The position numbers and the translations under genes were made by a program. A DNA stretch of 64,000 nucleotides from Dimorphilus gyrociliatus (taxonomy: Eukaryota > Annelida > Polychaeta > Dinophilidae), in the NCBI GenBank assembly GCA_904063045.1, contig CAJFCJ010000008.1, forward strand, positions 992,001-1,056,000. Reading direction: 5' to 3'. Below, in pieces: positions 23,578 to 37,358 of this stretch. The notes beneath the pieces were generated by a model. That model worked only from the letters and a program-made list of their open reading frames with translations, was not told the DNA's origin and did no database searches. Within the stretch, counting starts at the first letter, position 1, and each line of letters opens with the position of its first letter.

Positions 23578-24620
23578 ATGAGCCATACAGTTCTATTGTC
23601 TGTGGACAAGAGCCAAAATACTAAGGACGCTGTTGAATGTAAGAATTGAATACGGAATTAAATTCTCTTAAATTATCTAATATTATCGTTCAATAGACTA
23701 TTCGAAGAACTTGCACAAAACTGGATATAAAGTTTGTTTACTTCATGTCATAGAAATTCCAACTGATGCACAAGCTGCACGTACGTATTTTTCCTTCGAA
23801 TCAATTTGATATTCTCGCAATTAAAAATTCATTAAATAAGAAAAATATGTCTAAAGGAAAGAACAATTAATTTATTTTAGTTTATTTATCTTTATAAAAT
23901 CGTTCTATCACGTTACGTTCAAAGATCTTTCACCTCATTGAATGCACTTCTGTCTTTAATACATGTTTATGAAAAACTCGTGCGACTTTGAAATGACCTT
24001 TGCCTCCTGGTTGTTTTCCTTTGTATTAGTATTACGAAGATCTTTATCTATTATTCTCTATTTCTGTACAATTCTAAATATATAGGTTAATGAAGACTTA
24101 AATATTTAACATATAACTTTACACGTAATAACTTTGATTATGCAGTACAGATATTATAATGAGTTAGCGATTATCTAATTTATTAGAATTTTATTGTAAT
24201 ATATTAAGCCTATGTAGAATTTTTAAAATGGGCAGCAGCCAACTACTATCAGTTGACTGGCTAAATGTGAATCATTATTTAATGAATTATTTTATTATAG
24301 AGACCAGCCTAATGACTACTGAATCCATTGAGCAGCATTACCATAAGGAAAAGAAGAAGACTTTGGATATGGACACCGCTCTTAAAGACTTATTGGTCAG
24401 CTATGGAGTACCCGCAGATGATATATTCTTTAAAGATAAATTTGGACTTAAACCAGGAGAAGTTATTGTTCAGGCAGCCGAAGAATTAAAAGCTGTTATG
24501 GTCGTTATGGGAACAAGAGGAATGGGTACCATAAGACGTACAATTCTTGGTTCAGTAAGCGACTACGTTGTTCATCATGCCCACTGCCCCGTATTGGTTT
24601 GCAGACATGCAAAACATTAA
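23578..24620 (+). CDS. Universal stress protein (UspA family)
   Basis: Three exons: 23578-23638, 23697-23780, 24301-24620, with a long second intron (520 nt); 154 residues. The fold is an ATP-binding UspA domain: VLLSVDKSQNTKDAVEYY at strand 1/helix 1, YKVCLLHVIE, and the nucleotide motif G-2x-G-9x-G-S as GTRGMGTIRRTILGSVSDYVVHHAHCPVLV. Only this single domain is present. The family is common in bacteria, plants and many invertebrates and missing from vertebrates and insects. Spliceosomal introns and neighbouring animal genes show it is a resident gene, not contamination. Its role in animals is poorly known. Confidence 0.92.
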
Positions 24621-25348
24621 AGAATACTTATAATTTACAACTTAAACTTTAGTCGCTTCAATGTGGAAAGTTTTTGCACATATTCCTTTTTCATTTCTTT
24701 AGTCTACAAAGTTCAAAATACTAAGAATTAGTTTTTAGAAAAGTTGATATTATTTGATATTCTTCTTAAACTGCTCTATTTCTTCAAATATCATATTGTA
24801 ATACGTTTTTTATCAACTTTATAAAGATCTTATACATTTTCTTTGGTTTTTCTTTTTCGAATGAAATATTTTTTTTATACGATAATTAAAAAAAAAAGTT
24901 TCTATTTCTCTTTGTAAGCAATACTTTTAATTTCAATAAAATTTGAACTTGTGAAAATGAACTCTACGAATGTGTTTATAAAAATAGTTGAGATTAGATT
25001 TATCTTTTCTCTTGTTACTTCTTTCATTGAAGAATGATTATCACTATTTTAGATATTTGAATAAATTTAAAAAATAATTGAAAAGTAGATATAAGTTTGT
25101 AGATTATTCTGAAGAAAGAACTAGAAAATAGTACATTTTAAAAATTGTTTAAAATAAAGAACAATACTAATTTGAATGCTTTTTATTATGCTTAATATAT
25201 TCTTTAATTTGAATAGAACATAAAAGGCATTTTTCAATTAGCTAATGATAATTTCTGATTAGAGAAATATTTTTAAATTTCCATTTATTTTCTTGTACGA
25301 AAATAACAATTACTATTTACGGATTAGCTTCCGTTTGATTCAGCGAAA
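24621..25348. other. Intergenic
   Basis: About 730 nt of very AT-rich DNA between the stress-protein gene and PSMD4 (both +). Poly(A)-signal-like AATAAA motifs occur near 24937 and 25060. No gene or repeat seen. Confidence 0.4.
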
Positions 25349-27018
25349 ATGGTCTTGGAAAGTACAATGTTATGGTTAGTTTTACAGTTTTTTTCATTAA
25401 TTACATGAAATTTGTAAGTTAGTTAACCTATTAGTATTCGTAACTAATAGCGACAAAAAATTATATATTCCAGTATTACCTGTAGAAAAATTCTGTAGTT
25501 AAAAATATGCTATGTCATCATTCAAGCAGTTCTTTATTTCCGTTGAGCTTTTTAAACAACGTTTCATTATTTTCGGGATCAAGTATAAGCTAAACAATTC
25601 TTATTTATGGCGTTAGATCGTATTAATCATAGCTAATGAAATGTAAAAAATACAGATAATATTACAAACTTTATTGTAGTTTTATTATTCATTACAAGCT
25701 TTTATTTGACCTATTCATTAAATCTAATAATCATCTTTCTAAGAATGAACTAAATGACTTTCAATCGCAGTGTCGACAACAGTGATTACATGAGAAATGG
25801 CGATTTTGTTCCAACCCGTCTTCAGTCACAAATTGATGCCGTGAACCTTGTATGTCATTCTAAGGCTCGATCTAACCCAGAGAATAATGTCGGACTTTTA
25901 ACAATGGCGAATTTGCAAGTTTTAGTAACACTCACTTCTGAAATTGGTCGAATTCATTCTAAACTCGTGCAAGTTCAACCATCTGGAACTATTAGTATTG
26001 TGAAAGCTGTTCTAACCGCTCGTGTAAGTTATGTATATATATCTATGTGTAGTTTTCGAATAACAAAAAAAAATCCTCTTATTTTATGCACATGAGTTAA
26101 AACGAGAAAGTGATTTTTTACGATATATTAACATCTGCAGCTGGCTCTTAAACATCGTCAAGGAAAAAATCATAGAATGAGAATTGTCGTTTTCGTTGGA
26201 AGTCCTGTTCTTGATGATGAAAAAGAATTAACAAAATTAGCAAAGCGTTTGAAAAAGGAAAACGTCTCAGCAGATATCGTCAATTTTGGAGAAGAAAAAG
26301 ATAATACAGAAAAGCTTAAAGTTTTTATTAATACCCTAAATGGTAAAGATGGTACTGGAAGCCATTTAGTCACAGTGCCAGCTGGAACAATGCTATCGGA
26401 TGCTTTGATGTCATCAGCAATAATTGGAGGTGAAGATGGATCAGGTGTTCAAAGTATGGCAGGCTTCGAATTCGGCATTGATCCAAATGAAGATCCTGAG
26501 CTTGCTTTGGCCCTTAGGGTGTCAATGGAAGAGCAAAGAGCTCGGCAAGAAGCTGAGGCAAAAAAGATACAGGCCGACAGTTCACCTGCTGATGCAGCTG
26601 CTGTGCCTGGTAAGCATATGCTGTTATAATTTGTTATTAAATATTACAACTTTCATCTTTCTTAGATGCAGACGATCAAATGCTACAAAAGGCCTTGGAA
26701 ATGTCAATGGAAACTGAAGCGGCTGAGAGACCGAAAGAAGAACCAAACGTTGACGCTATGACTGAAGAAGAACAATTAGCTTATGCTCAGCAATTATCTC
26801 TTCAACAGCCTGAGGAACCGATGGATGTTGGCGAAAGGAGTAACACTGATGCCACTGAAGCAGCGGGTGATGATTACACCGAGGTTATGAATGATCCGGA
26901 ATTTCTGCATTCTGTTCTTGGAAATTTACCCGGCGTAGATCCAGAGTCTGAAGCCATCCGTAACGCCATGGATAGCATGACAAAGGACAAGAAAGAAGAT
27001 AAAGAGAAGAAGAAGTAA
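25349..27018 (+). CDS. PSMD4: 26S proteasome regulatory subunit Rpn10 / PSMD4
   Basis: Four exons: 25349-25374, 25771-26023, 26141-26609, 26666-27018; 366 residues. It is the ubiquitin receptor at the base-lid junction of the 19S particle. The tiny first exon (MVLESTML) joins [19 protein letters not shown] to complete the VWA domain (..[19 protein letters not shown].., [17 protein letters not shown]). Two ubiquitin-interacting motifs follow: [20 protein letters not shown] and [17 protein letters not shown] short segment between them ([16 protein letters not shown]) resembles a third UIM. The end has [20 protein letters not shown] and a Lys/Glu tail. Confidence 0.97.
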
Positions 27019-27144
27019 CCATTTTACGGACAACTTGTAAATTAAAAATAAAATTCATATTTCTTGACTTTTTTATCAGAAATATTGAGAAATCATTAAA
27101 TGTTTATTAAATTTATTGCTTATGAACATTCAATTAACATTTAG

Positions 27145-30100
27145 TTATTTAACTACGAGCGTGGATTGACCAGTACTTGTGATAACTTTCACCCTGTTGC
27201 AAGTACTCTTGAAATAAATTTCTTCAGATCGAAGAGAGCGGTATCCATCTAAGATAAAAGATAACAAAGTTAATACTTTCTAAAATCATTCATTCAACTA
27301 CCTAAATCTGAAATCTTTAAACCAATATCTGGTAGTGGAATAAGTCCAGAACTCATTGGTAAACCTTTACAGAGTACGTCGTGATTAATTTTACTGTCGT
27401 GCACTTCAAAAATACCTTCAAATGAGGAAAGAATTAGAAAATAAAAGCATTTTTAGCAATGAAAATTCTTACCTGAGGTCTGCCCAGAAAGCATCCAATA
27501 TTGATTGTTATGTCGATTTAATTCGTAAATAACATTACCGTTGTAAGAAGACGATAAACAAGTTATAATAATAACTAGATCGCACTCCCTACCACAGACA
27601 ACTTGATGTTCTGTTGAAGCTGTTTTAACTTCCACCTTTTACGAAGAGTAAAAATCAAGAGAATAAAGAGAATTCCTTTCTAATTTATACTTTTACCTCG
27701 AAGAGTGCTTCAATAAATTCTAGATTCAAATTTTGTCTACAAATACCTTCGAACGGTTCGTTGGGTATTGAATATTTACACACAAATTCACAAGGTTGGC
27801 ATTCATATTTTCCGTCAGTTTTACTTACTTCCAGCATAAATTTACCAGTTTTTGCAGGGCAGATATAAACCTTAATAAAGTATAACGCCAAATTAATTAT
27901 ACACCAAATATAACTGAAAAAAAACTGCAATTGTTGAGATTTGATACCTCTGACAATGTTCCTAAATTGACGAATGTTAGATTGGTAGATATTAATTCAG
28001 GTGATGATACTAACAGTGCATTATCGTGATTATTTCTTATGGTAATTTGACAAAATGTTCTGTATGAATTGAAAGTGTTTTAAGATAAAGAGAAATTATT
28101 ATCTTACAATAGCAAGATGATCTCTCTAGTTTATACATAATTTTCTATTATATTTATACAGTATATATTGTACGCATTTGTATATAAATATCTTTAAGTT
28201 TTTTCCTTTCTCTGCGGTTTCTAATGATATTAAATGCCAAAAATTTGATTAATAACATTTCTCTCTCCCTTTTATTATATATGACAAGTTTGGAGCATAT
28301 AATCACGTTCTATTATTTATATACAGCTGCTTATTATTATTAAGTTATTGTCAAAGAATATTAAGAACAGATGCTCACATTCCCTCTACTTACTAATCAA
28401 CGACAAACACAAATAGAATAAATGAAACTTACTTGTGACCAGACACTTTGAGTCTATGCTCAATTGTTAGAAGTTTCTGCATTTCCACACGAAACTGATG
28501 AGAACCTAGACATTCGTTTTCGAATGAGATAGCTATTGTAAAAAATTCTGCTATTGATGGAATTAAATTTGCGAGTATGTCAACTGTTTTTGCAGAAACT
28601 TCTTCGCATTTAAAAGGTTGAAGTGTGCAAGAACACTGTGATGTAAGTAAATCAACGAATGAATTATCTCCTTGAAATTGAATTACAAATGGAGTTTGTT
28701 CATGTGATTCAACGCTACCAGTATAAATATTGAATTCTAATTGCATAGGTATACCAGCAAAAAACCCTAATAAAAGAAAAAAGTAGAGATAATACACAAA
28801 TAATAGACAAAATTTAAATAAATTTAAATATTGATTTGTTTTTTAATTACCCCTGGTTTTTGACAAACTTATAGTAGGCTGTTTGTAGTCAACGTTGAAA
28901 TGTGTAATCAGGTCGGGTATATTTGAATTATTTATTGTTTTTATAAACATTAGACCATCAGTTTCGATATGTAATTGGCTTGATTGATAAAATCCTACTT
29001 GATCCATCTAATATTAAATAGAAATTATTAATAGCCATTGTTTAATCATTTCATTAATAATTATATACTTACCAAGCCCGTTAGAGTCAGGATATTCTCT
29101 CCCGGATTAATAACGGTTACGTTTTTTATAACTAAACTTTTAATATCTTTTCCGTCTGTGTCCTTAAGATTTTTAGAATTTTGAGGACTTATTTGATCTC
29201 TACATGTCACAGATGCTTTTAATATTGTATCATTCTTCTTTTCAACATCCCAAGACATATTTCTCATAACGTCGCTAACCGAATCCTGACTTACAACACT
29301 CGGTAAACTACTTCGCCTAGTCAAAGTATTCTTGTATTCTTCACGACAAGTCATTATCTTAATACTTTTGACTGTAACTGGCTCCGATAAATTATTGATA
29401 ATTTTAATTGTCATTTCACAAACTTCGGTCAAGGAAAAACAATCTTTTTTAGGTATCATACTTGCCAAATCGAATATTGGTCTACATCTTACAATCATAG
29501 GTTCTATTTTTTATAATATTTAAATAAAATTAATAATAATAAGTTACTAATCTTAAATCTTAATTAATTACCTGATACTCTTTTGGCAACTTCGAAAAAT
29601 TCAGATTGATAGTGCTTTCTTTTCGCTATCGGAAGGGATTTACTTGCGGCAACATACATACAAGATCTTGCATATACTGTATCTGAATTTAACTTCTTTT
29701 GGCATTCAACTATTTGTAATCTTGTATCATCGGCTAACCAATCCCATTTATCGGCTTTGAATGATTTTAGAGCTTCAGTTAATAGATTTTCAGCTTTCGC
29801 ATATTCTTTTTTTTCTCTATAATACAGTATCATTTATATGAGAAAACAATTTAAATGAATATTAAATGCTCACATGTAGTATAACGCCATCTCTCTTCCA
29901 ATCATTCTGGCAGATCGTAATCGTCCAACAGCCTTAAATATACCCATAGATAATTCACATTCTTCCTAAAAAGAGAATAACCAATGTTAAATTACTATAA
30001 ACTTAAAGAGAATTTTTAATTAATAATAATATCCATACCAAATAGGCTTTCTCTATTTCTTGTCTCGAATCCAGAGCTTTCGCAAAATTACAAACAGCAA

Positions 30101-32101
30101 CCGAATCTATTGCATAACAATGTTTTTTTTATTATAAATATTAAGAGTATTGTTTGTTTTTTATTCTTTTACCGTTTTTTGTTCGGAAGCAAGATTTCAA
30201 TTTATTTGCAAGATCTACATTATAGCTTTCATTACTTTTATCTGGAGTGGCATTTAAAATTTCACATAAACTCTTCATCTAAACAAAACAGAAATACCGA
30301 GAATAAAAATGATTAAATAATGTAAATTAAGAAAGTTTACTAACTTTTCTTCTGCCGTAATCTCTTAATAGAGCTATACTGAGAGCGTAAGATCTTTCTG
30401 ATTTATCCGGTACATTTGTATTGCAAGTATTGATAATATTAAGGCAAGTTTGAACTGCCCAGCATTCCTCTGCTCCTGGATATTTACTTTGAAGATTTAA
30501 CATTTTTATCTGAAAAAAAAGATAATGATAAGAACTTTAATTATCAATTTATACTCATATACTTCTAATATAGTGTTATAGATGAATGGTAGTGCCCTTT
30601 CTACAACTTGATGAGCTCGATTTAAGACAATCAATAATGTACATTGTCTAGAAAATAAATATACGCGAAAGTCTAAGAGCGATACGCATCTATCCTGTAT
30701 CTTTTTCCGTCTAAAAGAGAAACAACATAGAAAAATTAAGTACATCTATTTCTATTTGAAGATATTTTCATTTTCCTTACTTTAAAACATCAAATCTTAT
30801 ATTTAGATCAGCTCCTTCATATCTATCAATATCAACGTTAGCCATCTCTGTAATTAACCAATCAGGAGTTTCACCTTGACTATGATTTTGAATAAATTGA
30901 GTAAATAATGCATCCAGTTCGTCGTATTGTAATAAAGCATCATCGTAGAGCTTTAACATTTCAAACATGAAAGCTAGTTCTTCCTATAAAAGCGTACTGT
31001 TTAGTAAATCCTTGAATAAAATATATATATAATTTATTAAAACCTGCAAAAGGAAATAGTTAAAGAAACTCCATCCCAATTGATTTCTTCCTTCTCTTTC
31101 GGCTCTCATATTGTCTTCAAATTTCATTAAACAATTAGTAATACCATCCAAAAGTAGTTGTCGGGTTCTTTTGAAAACTAAAGCCCAACTCTCAGTTGCT
31201 TTACCATAACTTTTTAAAGGATCTGTTAAGATGATGCACTTTTCGGGACTTTTATTACAAAAATCAGCTTTTATTTTATCATAGACGGAATTTCGAAGTA
31301 TTTTGGCTTTGACTCTAGCTTCCTCCGTCATAACGACAATAACTAAAAAGTCTAAGATATTTTTCTCTCTTAAGGAAGCCAGCCAATCAATTAAATCCTT
31401 TTTAACTCGGGACTTATACTCATCCATATCCTGGATATAAGCAATTAATATTCAATATTTTTTATATAGTTAATTAATTGATTTACTTACGCAATCAACC
31501 CAGAAAATGTGAAAGAATGTTCTACCTAATAGATACCATGCATTATCATTTGGCAAACTATCTGCAGAGTAAGGTATAAAAGTAGCACTTAGGAAGATTT
31601 CTCTTGTTGGCCTTCCATGAGGTCTTGATAAAAAATATATTAGATTAATTGTATTTAATATTCTATTTTAAAGTAATTCGTTACCGAATCCAGTCAATAG
31701 GTTCCTTCGGCAGGCATGCTGTCATAGTATCCCCTAATTTCCTAAAAATTTCAGGATCTCCGGCCCCTATAGCAAATAGAGGATATTACTAAATAATTCA
31801 ATTATTGTAATTTATTTATCAACGGCAAGAACAACAGTTTTATAGAGTCATCTTTCTTTACTCTCCCTTTCAATACAAAACACTTTCAAAAAGGTAGGCG
31901 TTTTTAATGTTTTATTCGAATTGGTGTATAATTGTATTGCAAGTTTTAGAATAGAAAAATGAGTACAAAATAATATTAGATGTTCCCTATCATTTTATAA
32001 GAGTGAAATCATTTATTGCCTATTTGATAGTTGCCGATTTTTAAATAAGTTTTAAAATGCTCAACATTGAACTTACACATGACCATTGGTTTGTTTTCCA
32101 T
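27145..32101 (-). CDS. TRAPPC10: TRAPP II complex subunit TRAPPC10 (Trs130)
   Basis: Nineteen exons: 32101-32077, 31766-31685, 31623-31491, 31430-31044, 30983-30781, 30710-30563, 30509-30345, 30278-30173, 30106-30039, 29965-29874, 29816-29572, 29503-29073, 29007-28851, 28766-28433, 28059-27948, 27870-27697, 27635-27473, 27415-27302, 27248-27145. All phases agree and give 1080 residues (human 1259). It tethers vesicles and activates Rab11/Rab1 at the Golgi. Landmarks: MENKPMVMWAGD, KIKADFCNKSPEKC, GWSFFNYFLLQEELAFMFEM, DALLQYDELDALF, RVYLFSRQCTLL, GRLRSARMIGREMALYY, and the Ig-like C-terminal region. Several exons (3, 16, 17, 18) begin after AAG acceptors rather than YAG. Confidence 0.93.
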
Positions 32102-32711
32102 GACTGATTCTTTTGGAAAGATCGTCTCTTACACGCTTGATTTGCTGTTGCAGAAAATATTTCACAACATATCTTCCTATATTGCAATCTTTGTTCTTGA
32201 ATTCATCTTCTCTCAATAATGAATATCCGTTACAGGAAATCTGTATTGCTAAATTCGTCTGTCAGAGTTTTTTAAGCGAATTCTTTTCGAATTGTTTGTA
32301 GTCCATGATTTAGCGCCATAATTCTAAACTGAGCTGTTCATCCTATAATTAATAAATCCTCTAATTTCGACATCTAGCTATGCCTGAATGCAAAAACACA
32401 TCTGCTTACTAAAACTAAACTCTATTTTGAGAAATTTTATCAACATAAATATGAAGCAAGTTTGTTTTGTAATATTTTATGTAAAACTGATAAAAAACAA
32501 AGTCAAAATTATTAATACTGGTGATTGGTCCTTAAGAGATTCTGACCGGTTGATGCTAATTATAATAGTGTTATAAAAGTGTTTTTGTTGAAATAATTTA
32601 GAAAAATAAACTTCCCTCTAATAGAGAACCATCCTAAAACATTGCCACGGAACCCGATATGTTTTCAAAATTCTTTAAACTCTTTAGTATTTGAGGAATG
32701 AAAGCAAGGAT
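32102..32711. other. Intergenic, divergent promoter region of TRAPPC10 and TXNDC15
   Basis: About 610 nt between two diverging starts. AT-rich, with small unrecognised frames only. An acceptor-like TTCTTTAAACTCTTTAG about 20 nt before the TXNDC15 ATG may end a 5'UTR intron. Confidence 0.4.
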
Positions 32712-33944
32712 ATGTACTTTAAATCAATTACTCTCCTACTCTTGACAATATGTGGTGAGTTGAAAAATAGGGTTGAGATAATTATTAAATTTTAAAGTAA
32801 CTATTAAAAGAAGATAAGACTTCGAGTTGTACTGGAAATCGAACAAATCTGAGGTCTTTTGCGTGAACTGAATGTATTATCGTCCACACAGGGTCAATCT
32901 CATTTTCTCTGGAATACTTGGATCCTTTCCTAGAATTCAACCCATTCTCCCCAGTAAGCCTTCCTGATAGCGAAGAAGAGGTTGTTACAACCGAACCTAA
33001 AACCGTCTCACAAACGTGCAAAAGAAAAATATTTCCTTGGGATTTCATAGAAAAGAAAATTGTTGATGATAAACTATATTCTCGTAGTTGCAAACGTGTA
33101 AAATGCAATCCAAAAAACATAACGGATTTTTTAAATGCTAGAACACAAGTTCTAAATAGCTCTCAATCTATAAATACCTTCTCCATGAACAATAGGTCCG
33201 GTGATGTATGTGTGGTGGTAATGTTTTATGCCAATTGGTGCAGATTTTCAGCCAAAGCAGCCCCACATTACAATGCCCTTGGACGACTATTCTACAACTT
33301 AGATGTAGTAGCAATCGATGGTGTTCATTTTAATAAGTAAGTTCTATAAATTACTTCAAATACTATAACTAATAATCTATTTTTCTTGCAGTTTAAATCA
33401 AAAGTTTGGCACAGTTTCTGTTCCTAATATTGTTATATTACATAATTCCAAACCAATAGCGAGGTTTAATGGGTCAACTAGGAATTTAGAAAGTATGATA
33501 TACTTTGTAAGAAATGTTACAGGTAATTATATTCTAATGTATTCTATCAGTACCTTTAGAATAAATACTACATTATTTCATAAATAAGTGGAAAAAGCGG
33601 TGTGTTACAATCAAGTAACAAGTTACTTAGTTAGAGACAAACGCTTAACAGATGGCTGTAGTTGTTACAATTGTAACTTTTTAAGTGTTTTACTGTATAT
33701 TTCAATTTAACACTGTAAACTGATTTCTGGTATTGAAATAGGTTTAACAACCAACTATACAAATTGGACGTTGCTACCGGAAGATTACTTAGGACCAGTA
33801 CCAACCGTGGCTTTGGAAAAAACAGACTATTGTCTCTGGGGATCTTGGGCTTTTATTGTTATTATTTGTTTAAAAAAAATAACTAGTTTTGTTAAAACAA
33901 GAGCATTTCAAGGTGAAGTTGAAGTTCACAGACTTGAAAACTGA
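32712..33944 (+). CDS. TXNDC15: Thioredoxin domain-containing protein 15
   Basis: Four exons: 32712-32754, 32892-33336, 33392-33522, 33742-33944; about 273 residues. It has a cleavable signal peptide (MYFKSITLLLLTICG), an acidic low-complexity lumenal part, then a thioredoxin-like domain with GDVCVVVMFYANWCRFSAKAAPHYNALGR. The active site is CRFS, a single cysteine as in the vertebrate protein, so it is not a classical disulfide oxidoreductase. FGTVSVPNIVILHNSKPIARF carries the cis-proline. A C-terminal membrane span (LWGSWAFIVIICL) follows. In vertebrates this ER/ciliary protein is needed for ciliogenesis. It is followed 213 nt later by TYW3 on the same strand. Confidence 0.9.
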
Positions 33945-34157
33945 TTACTAGTCTTTAATAATTTTAATTTCTAATTAAATACAACTAAATCTGTAAATAT
34001 ATTTTTCCATGTTTAAATGACATATATGCTAACTAGTTCAATATTTTACTGGATTATCAGTTAAAATCTAATTGTCTTCTTTTGGATTTTTTTGCAATTT
34101 GAATATATCTTCCAAATTACCGAAATATTGCAATTTCTTACCAGTTATTTATGCACA

Positions 34158-35275
34158 ATGAAGAGTCAACGTAATTTCGCTCAGCAAAAGAAAACAGCTT
34201 TATCTGACGTTGACTTGAGTAGAAAAGGAAATATTGATCAATATATATTAGAACTTTTACAGATAGTCAATGACAGTGAAGATCTTTTTTCAACGAGTTC
34301 TTGTTCAGGAAGAATTACTTTATTTGAAGAAGTAAGATCTTGCAACATGTATTTATTAGTATGAAACTAATTATATATCTTTGACAGATATCAGGAAAGA
34401 AAAAGGGTTGTTCCTGGTTACACATATCACACGAAAAAGTACAATTTGAAGATATAGTAGGAGATTTTTTAGTTCAATAAAATTACTAATAGTGCACTTT
34501 AGTAGTCTCATTAAACATATATTACAGGAAAATGCTTTAAAAGAAAGTGTTGGAAACTCTTATATTAAGTTCGAACCTTTTGTGGCTCATATACAATGCA
34601 TAGACTTGGATCACGCACGTCGTCTAGTTAGTATAAAATTTTTATATTAATTACACAAAACTCTTTAATACTTAAACAATAGTTATCTGCTGCAAATGCT
34701 GCTGGCTACAGAAATTCTGGATTGACCATAGGCAAAAAAGATAGGATTCTTCTCGTAAATCTAAAAATATTAATATTATATACTGTATAATCTATAATAG
34801 TTTCTTTTCAGGCTATCAGAAGTACTCATACACTCCAAGTTCCTCTATCTTTAGATGGAAAACTGATAGTATCAAACGACGTAAGCAATCGTTAATTTAA
34901 GTGCGTTGAGAAGTGAAAGAATAATATTTATAAGCGTATGTGTATGTTTTATTACTATAGTATATCAAGCACGTTATTCGCTTAGTTAATGAAAAGATGG
35001 ATGAAAATATGAATTCGATAGATAGGTTTAATATTTATGCATAAATTAAAGAATATATATTAATTGTTAATTAATTTATTAGGTTAACTGGTTTAATTAG
35101 AGAAGCCATTAACGAATTTAATATGGCCAAAAGCGAAATTAATAAAGATACTAAAAGGAAGAGAAGACAGAAGATAAATAATGAAAAATCAAATTCATAT
35201 AAAGAAAACAATATTGTTGACAATCAAGATTTTTCTGAAGAATTGGTAGCAGATTTTTTTACAAGTGATCCTTGA
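34158..35275 (+). CDS. TYW3: tRNA wybutosine-synthesising protein 3
   Basis: Seven exons: 34158-34331, 34388-34456, 34528-34626, 34683-34754, 34812-34880, 34961-35025, 35083-35275; 246 residues (human 259). It is the SAM-dependent methyltransferase of the wybutosine pathway that modifies G37 of tRNA-Phe. Landmarks: ALSDVDLSRKGNIDQYI, FSTSSCSGRITLF, YIKFEPFVAHIQC, AAGYRNSGLTIGKKDR, AIRSTHTLQVPLS. The C-terminus is Lys/Arg-rich then acidic. The exon 2 donor is ATA/GTAGGA and exon 3 donor CTA/GTTAGT, both usable. An acceptor-like TTCTTACCAG stands about 14 nt before the ATG. Confidence 0.93.
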
Positions 35276-35870
35276 AAGTATTACTTTACTGTTATCGTTT
35301 AAACAAATACCTTGTTTAAGTCTTTGTTTTGATAAAATACACTCGTTATTTTTTAAAAGATAACATAACTAAAGTTATATGTTAACCATTAGAAAGTAAT
35401 TAAAATGTATTGTTTGTCTTCTATGTTTTATACTTATGACCAATAGTTATGACATCACTACTTATAGCCTTCAAAAGACCTTCAAGTGGCATTCTAGGCG
35501 GGTTATGACCTTGGGGTAAAAAAAAAGAATATCATAATTAATCAGTAAAAAATTTATTGATCGATATTAAAAAATAAAATCAGCTGGCAGATTCTGAAGA
35601 GCAAAAGAGCATTCGATTTGTAAATAAATATTTTCTTGTCAGTGTAGGTTGAAGAACTTTGATATCGTTTAATACTTAGGCTGAACAGTGAACAGTTGAA
35701 CTATTGGTATGTGGGTCATAGGGAATTTGACTAGTCACGTCGGTTTACGCATTCAATACGTTAAACGCGATATTTCCGTAATTTTTACAAGAATTTTTAA
35801 AAATCAGCTGAAAATGGCGACATCTGGGCATTTTAAGCGCCACCTACAAAAAACTTATACTTCCAACTCA
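35276..35870. other. Intergenic
   Basis: About 595 nt between TYW3 and PMM2 (both +). The PMM2 frame stays open upstream to 35709, offering alternative starts at 35709 and 35814; that part has no similarity to the family and is more likely 5'UTR. No repeat or RNA gene seen. Confidence 0.4.
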
Positions 35871-37204
35871 ATGGCTCGAAATAAATCTAGGGTACTTTTA
35901 TTCGATGTTGACAATACTCTAACTCCATCGAGAAATGTGAGTTAATTACTTTATTGATTAATTTGAACATAGAACTAATTGTTATAGTAGCGAGATCCTG
36001 GTTTTTTACTTCATACTTATTCGTACTGTTCATTTTTTTCGTTTGCAGAAAATAGAACCACATATGGAACAGTTAATGTTAGAATTACGAGAAAAGTTCC
36101 TTCTAGGAGTTGTTAGTGGATCGGACTTGCATAAAATTGCCTATCAAATGACGTCTTGCCCAAATAAAAATTCCTTTGATGAATGTAATATTTTAAAATT
36201 TTATATTAATCTCTCCTATTTTGAATACTTGAATCAATGTTTATTTACTTAAAACTCAATGACAACAGTATTTAAAAGATACAACTACGTATTCCTTGAA
36301 AATGGTCTTGTTGCTTATAGGCAAGCCGAGCTTATTTCAAAGAAAGTACGTATGCTGTTATTAGTAAAAGATACTGCTTATTATTACAATTAAGTTATTA
36401 ATTTTCTATTTTTTGACTTATTCCTCATTAAAAAAGTGTATAAGAGAATTTTTGGGAGAAACAAAAGTGCAGGAATTTATTAATTTAGCTCTTTCCGAAT
36501 TAGCAAAAATCACATTACCAGTTAAACGGTAAGTAATTAATATTAATATTTTAAAACATTTAATTAACTAATGAAATTGCTATTTTGCTTTTTTTTTCCC
36601 AAGTGGACATTTTATTGAATGTCGAACTGGATTAATAAATGTTTCACCTATTGGTCGGAGCTGTTCACAAGCGGAAAGAGAAGCTTTTGTAGAATATGAC
36701 AGGGTAAAGTCTCTTATTAATTCAATACATTTAAACTTCTCTAAGCATTCTTTCTTTATCAAAGGAATATAAGATAAGGGAAAAATTAATGACGAAATTT
36801 GGTGAAAATTATCCTGATGGCGAACTTTCCTTTGCCATTGGTAGAGATATTTTTTACTCTAGGAACATGTCTCTTTTACTTTACGAAACTTATCTATGTT
36901 TTAAATTATTCCAGGTGGTCAAATAAGCATCGACGTTTTCCCTACTGGATGGGATAAGACAATTTGTTTGCAACATCTTGTTGACGATGGCATTGAAGAG
37001 ATTCATTTCTTTGGTGATAGAATTTATCCCGTAAGCTTTTTCTTATTTCCCTAATCGAAGAGAATAAGATAAATCATTGTTATTATATTATAGGGAGGAA
37101 ATGATTGGGGAATCTATCACGATCCCCGAACAATAGGTCATATTGTTAAGAATCCTGATGATACGATGAGACAACTATTAGAACTGTTAGAAATTCTAGA
37201 CTAG
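35871..37204 (+). CDS. PMM2: Phosphomannomutase
   Basis: Eight exons: 35871-35936, 36049-36184, 36269-36345, 36437-36528, 36604-36703, 36765-36840, 36915-37030, 37094-37204; 257 residues (human PMM2 246). It converts mannose-6-phosphate to mannose-1-phosphate for GDP-mannose and glycosylation. It is a HAD-fold enzyme with nucleophile motif [13 protein letters not shown] (family usually DVDGT), then [34 protein letters not shown] (substrate arginines) and [32 protein letters not shown]. Exon 4 follows an unusual AAAAAAG acceptor and exons 5 and 6 follow CAAG/AAAG. Start chosen at [12 protein letters not shown]; upstream ATGs in frame would add 19 or 54 residues. Confidence 0.94.
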
Positions 37205-37358
37205 GCCTGCAAAAATTAAACCGTCATTTACATAATCTTACAATATTAAAATAATCATATTAAATATAGTATAACTTTGACTTTGGGATTATTTGAAAAA
37301 TCGCACTGTTTTTCTCTGGATCGAGCTTGAATAAATTTTCAATAAACGTTTAAATTTA

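Noticed and set aside
23578-24620. Universal stress protein as a bacterial contaminant or recent transfer
   Set aside because: It has two phase-consistent spliceosomal introns and local base composition, and the family is known in many invertebrates.
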